Shown here in pieces: positions 8,015-17,317 of a DNA stretch of 64,000 nucleotides. How positions within the stretch are numbered: position 1 is the stretch's first letter; each line of letters begins with the position of its first letter. A model generated the notes under the pieces. That model ran no database searches. It saw nothing but the letters and a program-made list of their open reading frames with translations, and was not told where the DNA came from. The DNA lies in NCBI GenBank assembly GCA_015063795.1, contig SVTL01000010.1, positions 1 through 64,000 on the forward strand, given 5' to 3'. The translations under genes were made by a program, and so were the position numbers. The stretch comes from Oscillospiraceae bacterium (GTDB taxonomy: Bacteria; Bacillota; Clostridia; Oscillospirales; CAG-272).

Positions 8015-9052
8015 ATGAGCTTTTGGGAAGAGTTGAAAAACAAGGAAGCCGTTGTGATGTACGGCATGGGGGACGGGGCGGAGAAGATCCTTCGCGTGTT
8101 AGAGAGCAAGGGCGTAAGCGTTTCCGACTTTTTTGCCAGCGACGGCTTTGTCCGCGGACAGTCCTTTCTCGGCAAACGGGTGAAGACACTTTCCGAGATC
8201 CGTCAGAGCTATCCCTCCTTTGCCATCGTGTCCGCCTTCGGCAGCTCTTTGCCCGATGTGATGGCGCTTTTCGATGCTCTGGACAAGACCGACGATCTGT
8301 ACATTCCCGACGTCTCACCCTGCGGCGGCGAGCTGTTTGATGATGCGTTTGTCAGCGCCCACCGCGAGGAGATCGCCTCTGCCCGCTCGCTTCTTTCCGA
8401 TTCCCGCTCGCGTGAGGTGTTCGATGCCATGATCGCCTACCGTCTGAGCGGACGGCTGTCGGATCTGAAACAGAGCGAATGCGATCTCGGTGAGGTGTGG
8501 GAGTCGGTGCTGCGGCAGGAGGATGCGGTGTTTGTGGATGCGGGGGCCTACCGCGGAGACACCGCCGCCGAATTCATCGCCCGTCGGAAGGCTGAAACGA
8601 TCATTGCCATCGAGCCCGACGCCAGAAGCTTCCAAAAGTGCGAGGCGTATCTATCGTCCTGCGGCGTTGCTTACGAAGCCCATCATGCCGCCGCATGGGA
8701 GCAGGACGGCGTTTTGACCTTTGCTGCGAAGGGGAGCCGTGCCTCGGCGCGCAGTCAGAACGGCAAAACCGTGGAGGTTGCCGCCCGCTCCATCGATTCG
8801 ATCCTGGGCGGACGAACGGTCGATTACATCAAATACGACACCGAGGGGGCGGAAAAAGAAGCGCTTCTCGGCTCGGCAGAGACCATCCGCGCGTGTGCGC
8901 CTGATCTCTGCGTGTCGCTGTATCACAAGAGTGAAGATCTGTTCGCTCTGCCGCTTCTCATAAAAAGCATACAGCCGGAATACAGGATGTACCTCAGGCG
9001 GTTTCCCTATATTCCGGCTTGGGATCTGAATTTGTACTGCGTGAAGCGGTGA
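8015..9052 (+). CDS. FkbM family methyltransferase
   Basis: The start at 8015 follows AGAGGGAAGAGTCC and a good promoter; the open frame extends further upstream but without a ribosome binding site. The protein has 345 residues. An N-terminal region of about 160 residues contains YGMGDGAEKIL, a nucleotide-binding-like loop often seen in front of FkbM domains. The SAM-binding domain begins at FVDAGAYRGDT (173-183), followed by AIEPDARSF and IKYDTEGAE, all typical of FkbM methyltransferases. The substrate may be a sugar or a natural-product hydroxyl group. No glycan or biosynthesis genes adjoin it. It ends six bases from the convergent hydrolase gene, with no clear terminator between. Confidence 0.88.
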   Translation: MSFWEELKNKEAVVMYGMGDGAEKILRVLESKGVSVSDFFASDGFVRGQSFLGKRVKTLSEIRQSYPSFAIVSAFGSSLPDVMALFDALDKTDDLYIPDVSPCGGELFDDAFVSAHREEIASARSLLSDSRSREVFDAMIAYRLSGRLSDLKQSECDLGEVWESVLRQEDAVFVDAGAYRGDTAAEFIARRKAETIIAIEPDARSFQKCEAYLSSCGVAYEAHHAAAWEQDGVLTFAAKGSRASARSQNGKTVEVAARSIDSILGGRTVDYIKYDTEGAEKEALLGSAETIRACAPDLCVSLYHKSEDLFALPLLIKSIQPEYRMYLRRFPYIPAWDLNLYCVKR

Positions 9053-9057
9053 GAGCG

Positions 9058-10005
9058 TCAGCAGAGACGGTCGGACGTCTGCTCAAACAGGGGCTGCAGG
9101 AAGTTTGCCAGCGTTTCTTCGCATTTTTGGGGATCGACGGTGTAGCTGAGCCCGTGCCCGGCAGACGGCACAAGAAAGAGCTGCTTTTCCGCTCTGCAGG
9201 CCTCATACGCTGCTTTCGACATCGATGTGGGGACAAAGGTGTCGCCCTCGCCGTGGATGAAAAGGACCGGCAGGCGGTTTGTTTTCATCGCATCCAAAGT
9301 GGAGTATTCCTTGAAGGAATACCCCGCTTTTTGTTTGCAGACGATATCAGCCAGCGGAAGAAGCGGAAAGGCGGGCAGATGGAAATATTGCTTTCCCACG
9401 TGGGCAAGAATGTCATAAGGCGAGGTGAAGCCGCAGTCGGCAACGATCCCGACCACGTTTTCGGGCAGGGGGGATCCGCTGGCCATCAATACGGTGGAAG
9501 CGCCCATGGAGATGCCGTGAAGGACGATGCGCTGCTTGGCGCGGCTGTTGAGATACTCCACCCAGGAGAGAACATCCCGTCTTTCCAGAACGCCGAAGCC
9601 CATGTACTTGCCTTCGCTTTTGCCGTGGGCGCGGTGATCGGCTGTGAGGATGTTGAAGCCCTGCTCGCGGTAAAAGCGGAAGATCAGCGAAAAATCCTTC
9701 AGCGCGCTTGAGGTGTAGCCGTGAAAGAGCAGAACGGTCTTTTTCGAGCCTTCCGAAGGCAGATAGTAGCCGTGAAGCGTCAGCCCGTCAAAGCTTTTGA
9801 TGTATACATCCTCGGGGGAAGCGGCCAGAAAGGCCTCCACGCTCTGCATCATGGCCTCCTTATAGGGGGCATAGATGGAGGAGGGATTGATCTTCTGTGT
9901 GTCCTTCTTGCGGCTGACCGCATAATGAAAGGTGGTGTATGCGGCGATGATGGCCGCGATCAGCAGGAAGAGCAGGATCGCCGCCGCGATCCAAAGAACG
10001 GTCAT
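9058..10005 (-). CDS. Alpha/beta-hydrolase with N-terminal membrane anchor
   Basis: The protein has 315 residues, with a hydrophobic segment at 5-25 that is a signal anchor. The hydrolase domain shows LLFHGYTSS (93-101, oxyanion region), GISMGAS (164-170) with nucleophile Ser166, HGEGDTFVP holding the likely Asp, and SAGHG with the His. This pattern is common in S33/Abhydrolase_6 proteins of Firmicutes that act as esterases or peptidases near the membrane. The start overlaps the stop of ppiB by four bases (ATGA), so the two genes are translationally coupled. Confidence 0.85.
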   Translation of the reverse strand: MTVLWIAAAILLFLLIAAIIAAYTTFHYAVSRKKDTQKINPSSIYAPYKEAMMQSVEAFLAASPEDVYIKSFDGLTLHGYYLPSEGSKKTVLLFHGYTSSALKDFSLIFRFYREQGFNILTADHRAHGKSEGKYMGFGVLERRDVLSWVEYLNSRAKQRIVLHGISMGASTVLMASGSPLPENVVGIVADCGFTSPYDILAHVGKQYFHLPAFPLLPLADIVCKQKAGYSFKEYSTLDAMKTNRLPVLFIHGEGDTFVPTSMSKAAYEACRAEKQLFLVPSAGHGLSYTVDPQKCEETLANFLQPLFEQTSDRLC

Positions 10006-10490
10006 GCTTCGATGACGCGGATGGTCTTGATGCGCTGGTCGATCATGGGACGGTCGTTGGCATCGGTACGCACCGCGGCGATGGCATCCACCGTTTCAAT
10101 GCCCTCGATGACTCTGCCGAACGCGGCGTAGTTGCCGTCAAGGAAGGTGCCGTCCGCGTGCATGATGAAGAACTGGGAGGAGGCGGAGTTGGGGTTGTGG
10201 GCGCGGGCCATGGAGATGACGCCGCGGGTGTGGGAGAGGGTGTTGTTGAAGCCGTTGGCGGCGAATTCGCCGAGAATGTTCTGGTCGCTTCCGCCCATGC
10301 CGGTGCCCTCAGGGTCGCCGCCCTGGATCATGAAGCCGCTGATGACGCGGTGGAAGATGAGTCCGTCGTAGAAATTGCGCTCCACAAGGGAGATGAAGTT
10401 GGCGGCGGTGATGGGCGCTACATCGGGGTAGATCTCCAGCGTCATGGTGTCGCCGCTTTCCATTTCGATTTTCACTTTTTTCAGTTCCAT
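10002..10490 (-). CDS. ppiB: Peptidyl-prolyl cis-trans isomerase, cyclophilin type
   Basis: 162 residues, the usual length of a cytoplasmic bacterial cyclophilin that speeds proline isomerisation during folding. Family motifs are FHRVISGFMIQGGDPEGTG, GVISMARAHNPNSASSQFFI and AAFGRVIEG. The arginine and phenylalanine of the active site (FHRV, SQFF) are present. There is no signal peptide. The start at 10490 has a GAGG site upstream. It is the first gene of a two-gene operon with the hydrolase at 9058. Confidence 0.95.
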   Translation of the reverse strand: MELKKVKIEMESGDTMTLEIYPDVAPITAANFISLVERNFYDGLIFHRVISGFMIQGGDPEGTGMGGSDQNILGEFAANGFNNTLSHTRGVISMARAHNPNSASSQFFIMHADGTFLDGNYAAFGRVIEGIETVDAIAAVRTDANDRPMIDQRIKTIRVIEA

Positions 10491-10652
10491 ATTTCGTATC
10501 CTCTTTTTTCTTGATTGCGGTATTGTACCGTATGGAACGATTATACAGCAAGGAAGAGAAAAAGTCAATCGAAAAAGGCGGGTTGCGGAGGCGTTTATAA
10601 ATTACAGTGGGAAATATTTATAAAAAGTTCATCTTTTTCGGATTCTTTGTGG

Positions 10653-10658
10653 TATACT
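10653..10658 (+). promoter_or_regulatory. Extended -10 element before the mrp-copA-copZ operon
   Basis: TGGTATACT gives a -10 hexamer at 10653-10658 with the TG extension. The -35 region is weak (TTCATC at 19 bp). The same TGGTATACT occurs before the FkbM gene. Confidence 0.5.
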
Positions 10659-10725
10659 GATTTTGTATACGATCGTTTTTATACAACGACATTCGATTAT
10701 CATAGACAAAAGGAGTACAAAAACC

Positions 10726-11553
10726 ATGAGCGAAGAATGCACCCATGATTGTTCTTCCTGCAGCGCCAATTGCTCGCAGAAGAAGACCAGTCTGATCGAA
10801 AATCTCAATGAACTGAGCCGCGTGGGCAAGGTCATTGCCGTTGTCAGCGGCAAGGGCGGCGTCGGCAAATCGCTGGTGACCAGCCTGCTGGCCGTCAATT
10901 CCCAGCGCAAGGATTACAAGACCGCCATCCTCGATGCGGACATCACCGGTCCCTCCATCCCCAAGACCTTCCGCCTGACCGAGCGGGTTACGGGCGGCGA
11001 CAACTATCTCTTCCCCGTGCAGACCAAGACCGGCATTCAGGTCATGTCTCTCAACCTGCTTCTGGAGAACGAGACCGACCCCGTTGTCTGGAGAGGTCCT
11101 GTCATCGCCGGAACGGTCAAGCAGTTCTGGACCGATGTGGTCTGGAAGGACGTGGACTATATGTACATCGACATGCCTCCCGGAACGGGCGATGTACCGC
11201 TGACCGTGTTCCAGTCCATTCCTGTGGACGGCATCGTGATCGTCACCACGCCTCAGGATCTGGTGTCGGTGATCGTGGAAAAGGCCGTGAAGATGGCTAA
11301 GCTGATGAACATCCCGATTCTGGGCATCGTGGAGAATATGTCCTATTTTGAGTGCCCCGACTGCGGCAAGAAGCACGAGATCTACGGCAAGAGCCATATG
11401 GACGAGGTGGCAGGCCGCTTCGGCATTCCGAATGTGGCAAAGCTTCCCATCGATCCCAAGCTGACCGCCATGGTGGACAAGGGCGCCATCGAGCTTTACG
11501 ACGGCAATTGGCTGGACGGTCTGACCGACGCCATCACCGCTGAGGAGAAGTGA
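10726..11553 (+). CDS. mrp: Mrp/NBP35 family iron-sulfur cluster carrier ATPase
   Basis: 275 residues with a deviant Walker A loop SGKGGVGKS (41-49), typical of the Mrp/ApbC/NBP35 group that binds and transfers Fe-S clusters. The N-terminus carries four cysteines in CTHDCSSCSANC and a late CPDC pair (YFECPDCGKK), both of which could bind clusters. DMPPGTGDVPL and TTPQDLVSVIVEKAVKMA are hallmark segments. The start at 10726 follows AGGAGTACAAAAACC. It is followed after seven bases by copA, so Fe-S maintenance and copper export share a transcript, which would fit copper damage to Fe-S clusters. Confidence 0.93.
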   Translation: MSEECTHDCSSCSANCSQKKTSLIENLNELSRVGKVIAVVSGKGGVGKSLVTSLLAVNSQRKDYKTAILDADITGPSIPKTFRLTERVTGGDNYLFPVQTKTGIQVMSLNLLLENETDPVVWRGPVIAGTVKQFWTDVVWKDVDYMYIDMPPGTGDVPLTVFQSIPVDGIVIVTTPQDLVSVIVEKAVKMAKLMNIPILGIVENMSYFECPDCGKKHEIYGKSHMDEVAGRFGIPNVAKLPIDPKLTAMVDKGAIELYDGNWLDGLTDAITAEEK

Positions 11554-11560
11554 GGCAGAC

Positions 11561-13837
11561 TTGAAGCAAACATTCATCGTGGAAGGCATGAGTTGTGCGG
11601 CCTGCTCGGCATCGGTGGAGCGGATCGTGAAAAAACAGGAGGGGGTGCTCTCCTGCAGTGTGGATCTTCTGTCCGGGCGGATGGTCTGTGAATACGATGA
11701 GAGTAAGCTGACAGCGGAAAGGATCATCGCCGCCATTGAGAAGATCGGCTTTTCGGCCTCGCTGTATGAGGAGCCGAAGCCGGTCAATCATGAAGAAACC
11801 CGGGAAAAGGCAATCGAAAAAGCGGAAAAGGGAAGCGGAGACGGTGAGGTGAAAAAACGTCTGATCTGGTCTGCGGTCTTCCTCCTGCCGCTGATGTATG
11901 TGGCCATGGGCCATATGTGGTCGCTGCCGCTGACCGATCTCTTTGACCGCGAGGGCTGGGGACCGGCGTTTGCTTTGACTCAGTTTCTGCTGGCGCTCCC
12001 CGTGATCGTGCTCAACCGCAGGTATTTTACCGGCGGCCTCAAAAAGCTCTTTTACGGCGCGCCCAATATGGACACGCTCATCGCCATCGGCTCGGGTGCG
12101 TCCTTCGTGTACGGCATCGTCATGCTCTACGCCATCTGCTATGCGGCGGCGGTGGGCGATCACGAGGCCATGCATGCGTATATGCACAATCTGTATTTTG
12201 AATCGGCGGCCATGATTCTGGTTCTGGTCACCTTCGGAAAGTTTCTGGAGGAACGGGCGAAAACGCGCTCACGCAAGGCATCGGAGAGTCTGCTCGATCT
12301 CTCGCCCAAGCAGGCGACCGTTCTGCGCAACGGCGAAGAGGTGCAAATCGATGCCGAGCAGATTGTCATCGGCGATATCCTGGTCATCCGTCCCGGTGAG
12401 ATGATCCCGGCCGACGGTGAGATCATGGAGGGAGCAACCTCTCTGAATATGGCGTCTCTGACCGGCGAAAGTGTCCCGGTGGAGAAGCAGGCGGGGGACA
12501 AGGTGCTGTCCTCGTCGCTGAACATCGACGGCGTGATCCGTGTGCGGGCGGAAAAGGTTGGCAAGGAAACCACGCTGGCGCGCATTGCCAAGCTGGTGGA
12601 AAGCGCCGCTGCCTCCAAAGCCCCTGTGGCGCGTATCGCCGATAAGGTCAGCGGTATCTTTGTGCCGGTGGTCATCGCCATTGCACTTGTGACCTTTGTT
12701 GTGTGGATGCTGTCAGGCGAGGGCATCGGGCTGGCGCTGAATATGGCCATTTCGGTTCTGGTCATCTCCTGTCCCTGTGCGCTGGGGCTGGCAACACCGG
12801 TGGCCATCACCGTAGCGATGGGCAAGAGCGCTTCCAACGGCGTGCTCATCAAATCGGCCGAGGAGCTGGAAAGGCTTCACAGCACCAAGACCGTCATTTT
12901 TGACAAGACCGGCACGCTCACCGAGGGCGTGATGGAAGTGACCGACGTGATCCCGCAGGGGAGCGAGGCTGAGCTGCTGACGCTGGCCGCCTCCATCGAA
13001 GCGGGGAGCAGCCATCCCGTGGCTTCGGCGGTCAGCCGTTACTGCGAGGGCGTGAGCGAAGAGGAAAAGACCGATTTCCGCACCATCTTCGGACGGGGCG
13101 TCACGGCCGTCATCGGCGGCAAGGTCAGCTTTGCGGGCAATGCCGAGCTGATGAACGAGCAGAGCATCGATTGCGGCGAGGCGGTGAAAACGGCTGAGAA
13201 GCTGGCGCTTCAGGGCAAGACGGTTCTCTACTTTGCTTCAAACGGCGTATTCAGAGGGCTGATCGCCGTGTCCGACCGCATCAAAAAAAGCGCCCCCGAG
13301 GCTGTGGAGGCGCTGGGAAAAGCGGGCATTGAATCGATCATGCTCACCGGCGACAACCGTGTGACCGCCGAAGCGATCCGCACAAAGGTCGGTATCGGCC
13401 GAGTTCACGCCGAATGTCTGCCGGAGGATAAGGAAACCATCGTGTCCGCGCTTCAAAAACAGCAGGGCGGAACGGTCATGGTGGGCGACGGCATCAACGA
13501 TTCGCCTTCTCTGACGGCGGCGGATGTGGGTGTGGCCATCGGTGAAGGCACCGACATTGCCATCGAGGCGGCGGACATCGTGCTGATGCGCGACGATCTG
13601 CGGCTGATCCCGCAAACCATCGCCTTCAGCAAGCGCGTGATGCGAAACATAAAGCAGAATCTGTTCTGGGCGTTTTTCTACAACGTCATCGGCATTCCGA
13701 TCGCGGCGGGCGTTTTGTATCTCCCCTTCGGTATCGCCCTCAGCCCGATGATCGGCTCGCTAGCCATGAGCTTCAGCTCGCTGTTCGTTGTGACAAACGC
13801 ATTGAGACTGTATAAAGGAAAGGATTTTGAATCATGA
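11561..13837 (+). CDS. copA: Copper-exporting P-type ATPase
   Basis: 758 residues. One N-terminal metal-binding domain has GMSCAAC (9-15). The membrane ion-binding motif is CPCAL (404-408), the phosphorylation site DKTGT (448-452) and the hinge GDGIND is late in the protein, all typical of P1B-1 ATPases for Cu+. The actuator loop TGESVPV is near 301-307. Translation appears to start at TTG 11561, with GAGG a few bases before. No ATG start would keep the metal-binding domain. It follows mrp by seven bases and overlaps copZ by four. No CsoR or CopY gene is seen nearby. Confidence 0.95.
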   Translation: MKQTFIVEGMSCAACSASVERIVKKQEGVLSCSVDLLSGRMVCEYDESKLTAERIIAAIEKIGFSASLYEEPKPVNHEETREKAIEKAEKGSGDGEVKKRLIWSAVFLLPLMYVAMGHMWSLPLTDLFDREGWGPAFALTQFLLALPVIVLNRRYFTGGLKKLFYGAPNMDTLIAIGSGASFVYGIVMLYAICYAAAVGDHEAMHAYMHNLYFESAAMILVLVTFGKFLEERAKTRSRKASESLLDLSPKQATVLRNGEEVQIDAEQIVIGDILVIRPGEMIPADGEIMEGATSLNMASLTGESVPVEKQAGDKVLSSSLNIDGVIRVRAEKVGKETTLARIAKLVESAAASKAPVARIADKVSGIFVPVVIAIALVTFVVWMLSGEGIGLALNMAISVLVISCPCALGLATPVAITVAMGKSASNGVLIKSAEELERLHSTKTVIFDKTGTLTEGVMEVTDVIPQGSEAELLTLAASIEAGSSHPVASAVSRYCEGVSEEEKTDFRTIFGRGVTAVIGGKVSFAGNAELMNEQSIDCGEAVKTAEKLALQGKTVLYFASNGVFRGLIAVSDRIKKSAPEAVEALGKAGIESIMLTGDNRVTAEAIRTKVGIGRVHAECLPEDKETIVSALQKQQGGTVMVGDGINDSPSLTAADVGVAIGEGTDIAIEAADIVLMRDDLRLIPQTIAFSKRVMRNIKQNLFWAFFYNVIGIPIAAGVLYLPFGIALSPMIGSLAMSFSSLFVVTNALRLYKGKDFES

Positions 13838-14043
13838 AAAAGAAGATCACCATTCAGGGTATGAGCTGTATGCATTGCGTGGCAAGAGTGGAAAAGGCGC
13901 TGGCAGACGTGGGCGGCAAGGACGTGACTGTCAATCTGGCCGCAGGCGATGCGCTCGGCTTTTTCGACGCTTCCGATGATGCCATCCGCGAAGCCGTGGA
14001 GGACATGGGCTTTGACGTCATCAGCATTGCATCGCTGACTTGA
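13834..14043 (+). CDS. copZ: Copper chaperone, heavy-metal-associated domain protein
   Basis: A 69-residue single HMA domain with GMSCMHC near the N-terminus, the Cu+ binding CxxC, and the usual beta-alpha-beta pattern. The start overlaps the stop of copA (ATGA), so it is translationally coupled and probably hands copper to the pump. Its last 23 bases overlap the 3' end of the convergent DUF2461 gene. Confidence 0.9.
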   Translation: MKKKITIQGMSCMHCVARVEKALADVGGKDVTVNLAAGDALGFFDASDDAIREAVEDMGFDVISIASLT

Positions 14044-14707
14044 TGTCCTCGGCCTTCATCAAAAACGAGTAGATCGGAGCGAGCAGACGGAAGTGCGCGG
14101 ACAGCGTTTCGGCCAGAGCATCGCTGAACAAAAGGGAAAAATCGCTCTCGTGGCGAATGAAATCAATGTTTTTGCGATTCAGCCAGTTTCCGGCGCGCTC
14201 ATCCGCGTTCGGGAACCGGCTCCTTTTGTATAACTCGCCCTCCATGGAAAAGACCGACTGCGCTTCGTAAGCCTCTGCGGCGGCGAGAAAGGCGGGATCG
14301 TTTTCGAGGATCAGCGAACGGATGCAGTCGAGCGAGGAGCGGTCGGCCTGATAGTAGCCGAGACCGTAACGGACGCTTCGCGGCGAAAACTCAAAAAAGT
14401 AGGCGGGCAGACCGTTGTACAGCTTTTTGTCCCGCATGAACACAACCCACGCCACATCGCGGTAAAGGGATTTGTCCTTGGAAAAACGGGTGTCTCTTCT
14501 TACGCGGGAGACCGAACCGCCCACGCGCGGATCGCAGATCAGGCGGGGATCGATCTCGTGCATGCAGGGAGCCAGCTCTCTCACCAGCTCAAACAGCGGT
14601 TCAAGAACGCTCTGCTTGTAAAGATCCTTGTGTGCATCATACCATTCCTTGTCGTTTTGAAACCGGTTTTCGGCAAGGAAGGAGATCGCATCGGGTGTGA
14701 TGGGCAT
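14021..14707 (-). CDS. DUF2461 family protein
   Basis: 228 residues matching the DUF2461 (TIGR02453) family, which is widespread and of unknown function. Typical segments are FLAENRFQNDKEWYDAHK at the N-terminus, VSRVRRDTRFSKDKSLYR in the middle and GLGYYQADRSSLDCIR. No catalytic role has been assigned to the family that I know of. Its 3' end runs 23 bases into copZ on the other strand, so the two transcripts overlap. Confidence 0.85.
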   Translation of the reverse strand: MPITPDAISFLAENRFQNDKEWYDAHKDLYKQSVLEPLFELVRELAPCMHEIDPRLICDPRVGGSVSRVRRDTRFSKDKSLYRDVAWVVFMRDKKLYNGLPAYFFEFSPRSVRYGLGYYQADRSSLDCIRSLILENDPAFLAAAEAYEAQSVFSMEGELYKRSRFPNADERAGNWLNRKNIDFIRHESDFSLLFSDALAETLSAHFRLLAPIYSFLMKAEDIKSAMQC

Positions 14708-14853
14708 AAAAAGTCACCTCTTTCACCCTTCAGCATACCACGTTTTGAGGCGAAAAACAAGGCGGAGCGAAGAAAAAACGAAGAAATAGTCCGAATTCGT
14801 GGCGCCGTTTGTGAAAAAAGTTTGTACGAGGGCGAAAGAAATGCAAAAAGCCC

Positions 14854-14882
14854 TTGCAAAACGAAAGAAAATTTGATATAAT
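14854..14882 (+). promoter_or_regulatory. Promoter of the SRP RNA
   Basis: TTGCAA (14854-14859), a 17-bp spacer and TATAAT (14877-14882). Transcription would start near 14889, giving a precursor slightly longer than the folded RNA. Confidence 0.85.
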
Positions 14883-14904
14883 AACAAGAGACAAGATGTG
14901 AAAT

Positions 14905-15165
14905 AAGGTCATACCAGCCGGGGAGTCAGCGGTGCCTTGTCACCTGCAATCCGCTACAGCAGGGGTGGATCCCCTTCGGAGGGTTAGGTGTGTACGTTTG
15001 CGCCGTCTTCTTCCGTGATGAAGGATTGGTCTTGCGCAATCAAAGTCTGTGAACCATGTCAGGCGGGGAACCGAGCAGCATTAAGCATGATTTTTGATGT
15101 GCCGTGAGGGTGCCTGTCCGGAGCGGCGGGATTCGGAATGCGCGTGTGGACTTACACTCGAAAGA
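14905..15165 (+). ncRNA. ffs: Signal recognition particle RNA, large (Bacillus) type
   Basis: The 5' Alu-like domain is seen in GTCAGCGGTGCC and CAATCCGCTACAGCAGGG, and the SRP54-binding hairpin region in GAACCATGTCAGGCGGGGAA, GAGCAGCATTAAGC, then GATGTGCCGTGAGG and GTGCCTG. These match the conserved order in Firmicutes 6S-type SRP RNAs, which have an Alu domain. The position just before dnaX-ybaB-recR is the classic place for this gene. The ends are approximate. Together with its promoter it explains most of the gap 14708-15238. Confidence 0.92.
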
Positions 15166-15238
15166 GGGTGTATGACCTTATTTTGCATCTTGTTTGTCTG
15201 TATGGAAGGGCAAGCAAAGGAAGAAAGGCGGGAAAAGA

Positions 15239-16840
15239 ATGCATCAGGCGCTCTATCGGAAATGGCGTCCGCAGGTCTTTGACGATGTGTGCGGGCAGGA
15301 TCACATCACCTCGATTCTGAAATACGAGGTGGCGAACGGGAAAACCAATCATGCCTATCTGTTCTGCGGCTCGCGGGGTACGGGCAAGACCACCTGCGCC
15401 AAGATCCTGGCCAAGGCGGTCAACTGCGAAGCCCCCGTGGACGGCAATCCCTGCGGCGTATGCGATTCCTGCCGTCAGATCGATGCGGGCGCGACCACCG
15501 ACGTGCTGGAAATGGACGCAGCCAGCAACACGGGCGTGGAATACATCCGCGACATCCGCGACGAGGTGATCTATTCGCCCTCGCTCAACCGCTTCCGCGT
15601 GTACATCATCGACGAGGTGCATATGCTGTCGATCAGCGCGTTCAATGCGCTGCTCAAAACGCTGGAGGAGCCGCCGCAGAACGTGATCTTCATTCTGGCC
15701 ACCACCGAGCTGCAGAAGATCCCGGCCACGGTTCTTTCCCGCTGTCAGCGGTTTGATTTCCGCCGTATCCCCTCGCAGGTCATCGCCGACCGTCTGCTGT
15801 ATGTGGCAGGCGAGGAGGGCATTGATCTGGAGGAGGAGGCCGCTTTCCTCATCGCCAAGCTGGCGCAGGGCGGTATGCGTGACGCGCTGAGCATGCTGGA
15901 GCTTTGCTCGGGCGAGGAGGGCTCGCGGCGCATCACCCCGACTCTGGTCGAAGAGGTGGTCGGCGTCATCGGACGCGCCGGCGTGAGCGAAACGGTGGCC
16001 GCCATTCTGGATAAGGATTATGAAAAGCTGTTTGCCGTGGTCGATCGGCTGTATCTGTCCTCGCTGGATGTGAGCGTTTTCTTCGGCGATCTGTTATCCT
16101 TCTATCGGGATATGCTGGTGAGCAAGAGCATCGCCCGCTATGCCGCATATCTGGACCTGACCGAGAACGAGCGGGAGGAAATCAAGCGCTTTGCCGACCG
16201 CTTCACCATCGAACGGCTGTTGGAGCATACCAAGCGCATCGAGGATACCCTGCAGGCTCTGCAGAGAAGTGCCTCGCAGAAGCGCGTGATCGCCGAGCTT
16301 TCCTTGGTTCGTTTGTGCGATGAGAAACTGAACACATCCCCCGATGCCTTGCTCTCCCGCATTGCCGCGCTGGAGGAAAAGCTGGCGCAGGGCGTTCGGT
16401 ATGTTCAGTCTGCGGCAGAGAGCGTGAGCGAAGAAAAAACGCCCGAGCCTGAAGCAGAAACGGCAGTGCCTGAGAAGCAAGAGGCGGCTTTGACGGAGCT
16501 TCTCCAATGCGAAGAGCCTCCGTCACCCCAAGCGCCTGCCCCTTCTCCCGAAACCCGCTTCGACGAGTGGCGCGACGTGGTGAAGAGCTTTGAAAAGAAC
16601 GATCCGGGGACGGCCCCCTTTTTGTCCCGTATGACTGCGTGGGAGAAGGACGGCGGTCTTCTGATCTGCTCGCCCGATCAATTCGCGCTGACCATGACCG
16701 ACCACACGCACATCCGCGAGCAGCTGGCAATGATCATCGCATCGCTCACCGATCGGCCGATTCCGTGGGAGAAGATCACCTTCATCTGCGAGGATCGGAA
16801 GGAGCCTGAGTCGGGCAGCTTTCTCGATGAATTGAACTGA
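15239..16840 (+). CDS. dnaX: DNA polymerase III subunit gamma/tau
   Basis: 533 residues. The clamp-loader ATPase domain begins MHQALYRKWRPQVFDDVCGQ, with Walker A GSRGTGKT (44-51), a four-cysteine zinc module (CEAPVDGNPCGVCDSC) and the Walker B region IIDEVHMLS. The C-terminal part from about 390 is rich in Glu, Pro and Ala, as in tau linkers, and ends in a small folded domain. The start at 15239 is preceded by AGGCGGGAAAAGA. The protein loads the sliding clamp at the replication fork. It follows the SRP RNA and precedes ybaB and recR. Confidence 0.96.
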   Translation: MHQALYRKWRPQVFDDVCGQDHITSILKYEVANGKTNHAYLFCGSRGTGKTTCAKILAKAVNCEAPVDGNPCGVCDSCRQIDAGATTDVLEMDAASNTGVEYIRDIRDEVIYSPSLNRFRVYIIDEVHMLSISAFNALLKTLEEPPQNVIFILATTELQKIPATVLSRCQRFDFRRIPSQVIADRLLYVAGEEGIDLEEEAAFLIAKLAQGGMRDALSMLELCSGEEGSRRITPTLVEEVVGVIGRAGVSETVAAILDKDYEKLFAVVDRLYLSSLDVSVFFGDLLSFYRDMLVSKSIARYAAYLDLTENEREEIKRFADRFTIERLLEHTKRIEDTLQALQRSASQKRVIAELSLVRLCDEKLNTSPDALLSRIAALEEKLAQGVRYVQSAAESVSEEKTPEPEAETAVPEKQEAALTELLQCEEPPSPQAPAPSPETRFDEWRDVVKSFEKNDPGTAPFLSRMTAWEKDGGLLICSPDQFALTMTDHTHIREQLAMIIASLTDRPIPWEKITFICEDRKEPESGSFLDELN

Positions 16841-16969
16841 TACGGTAAATGGAACAAACACGATAAATCGAACGGACAAGGCCAGCGGAACAAACACGGC
16901 TTGCCCGGGTTGATTGTCAAAAGAAAGAACGATCAGAGCTTATACTGATATAAGAAAGGAAACAAAACA

Positions 16970-17317
16970 ATGAAAGCAAGAATTCCCGCAGGAATGGGCG
17001 GCGGCCCGCAGAATATGCAGAGCATGATGAGACAGGCTCAGAAGATGCAGGAGCAGATGGAGCAGAAGCAGGCTGAGCTGGAAGCCCGTGAATATGAGAT
17101 CGCCGCAGGCGGCGGCATGGTCAAGGTGAAGATCAACGGCAAAAAGGAGATCGTGGCTCTTGACATCCAGCCCGACATCGTCGATCCCGATGACATCGAA
17201 ACGCTGGCCGACGTGCTGACCGCGGCCTTCAACGAAGCGGTCAAGAAGGTGGAAGAGGTCACCGCCGAAGAAATGGGCAAGATCACCAGCGGTCTGTCCC
17301 TGCCCGGCATGTTCTGA
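16970..17317 (+). CDS. ybaB: YbaB/EbfC family nucleoid-associated protein
   Basis: 115 residues. The N-terminal glycine and methionine-rich stretch is followed by MRQAQKMQEQMEQKQAEL, a coiled-coil start, then GGMVKVKINGKKEI, the conserved sheet of the YbaB family, which binds DNA as a dimer. The ATG follows AGAAAGGAAACAAAACA. The stop overlaps the start of recR. The 129 bases before it hold only a short repeated GGAACAAACACG and no gene. Confidence 0.93.
   Translation: MKARIPAGMGGGPQNMQSMMRQAQKMQEQMEQKQAELEAREYEIAAGGGMVKVKINGKKEIVALDIQPDIVDPDDIETLADVLTAAFNEAVKKVEEVTAEEMGKITSGLSLPGMF

Noticed and set aside
14708-14853. A small gene before the SRP RNA promoter
   Set aside because: Short frames exist on both strands but none has a site or family-like composition.
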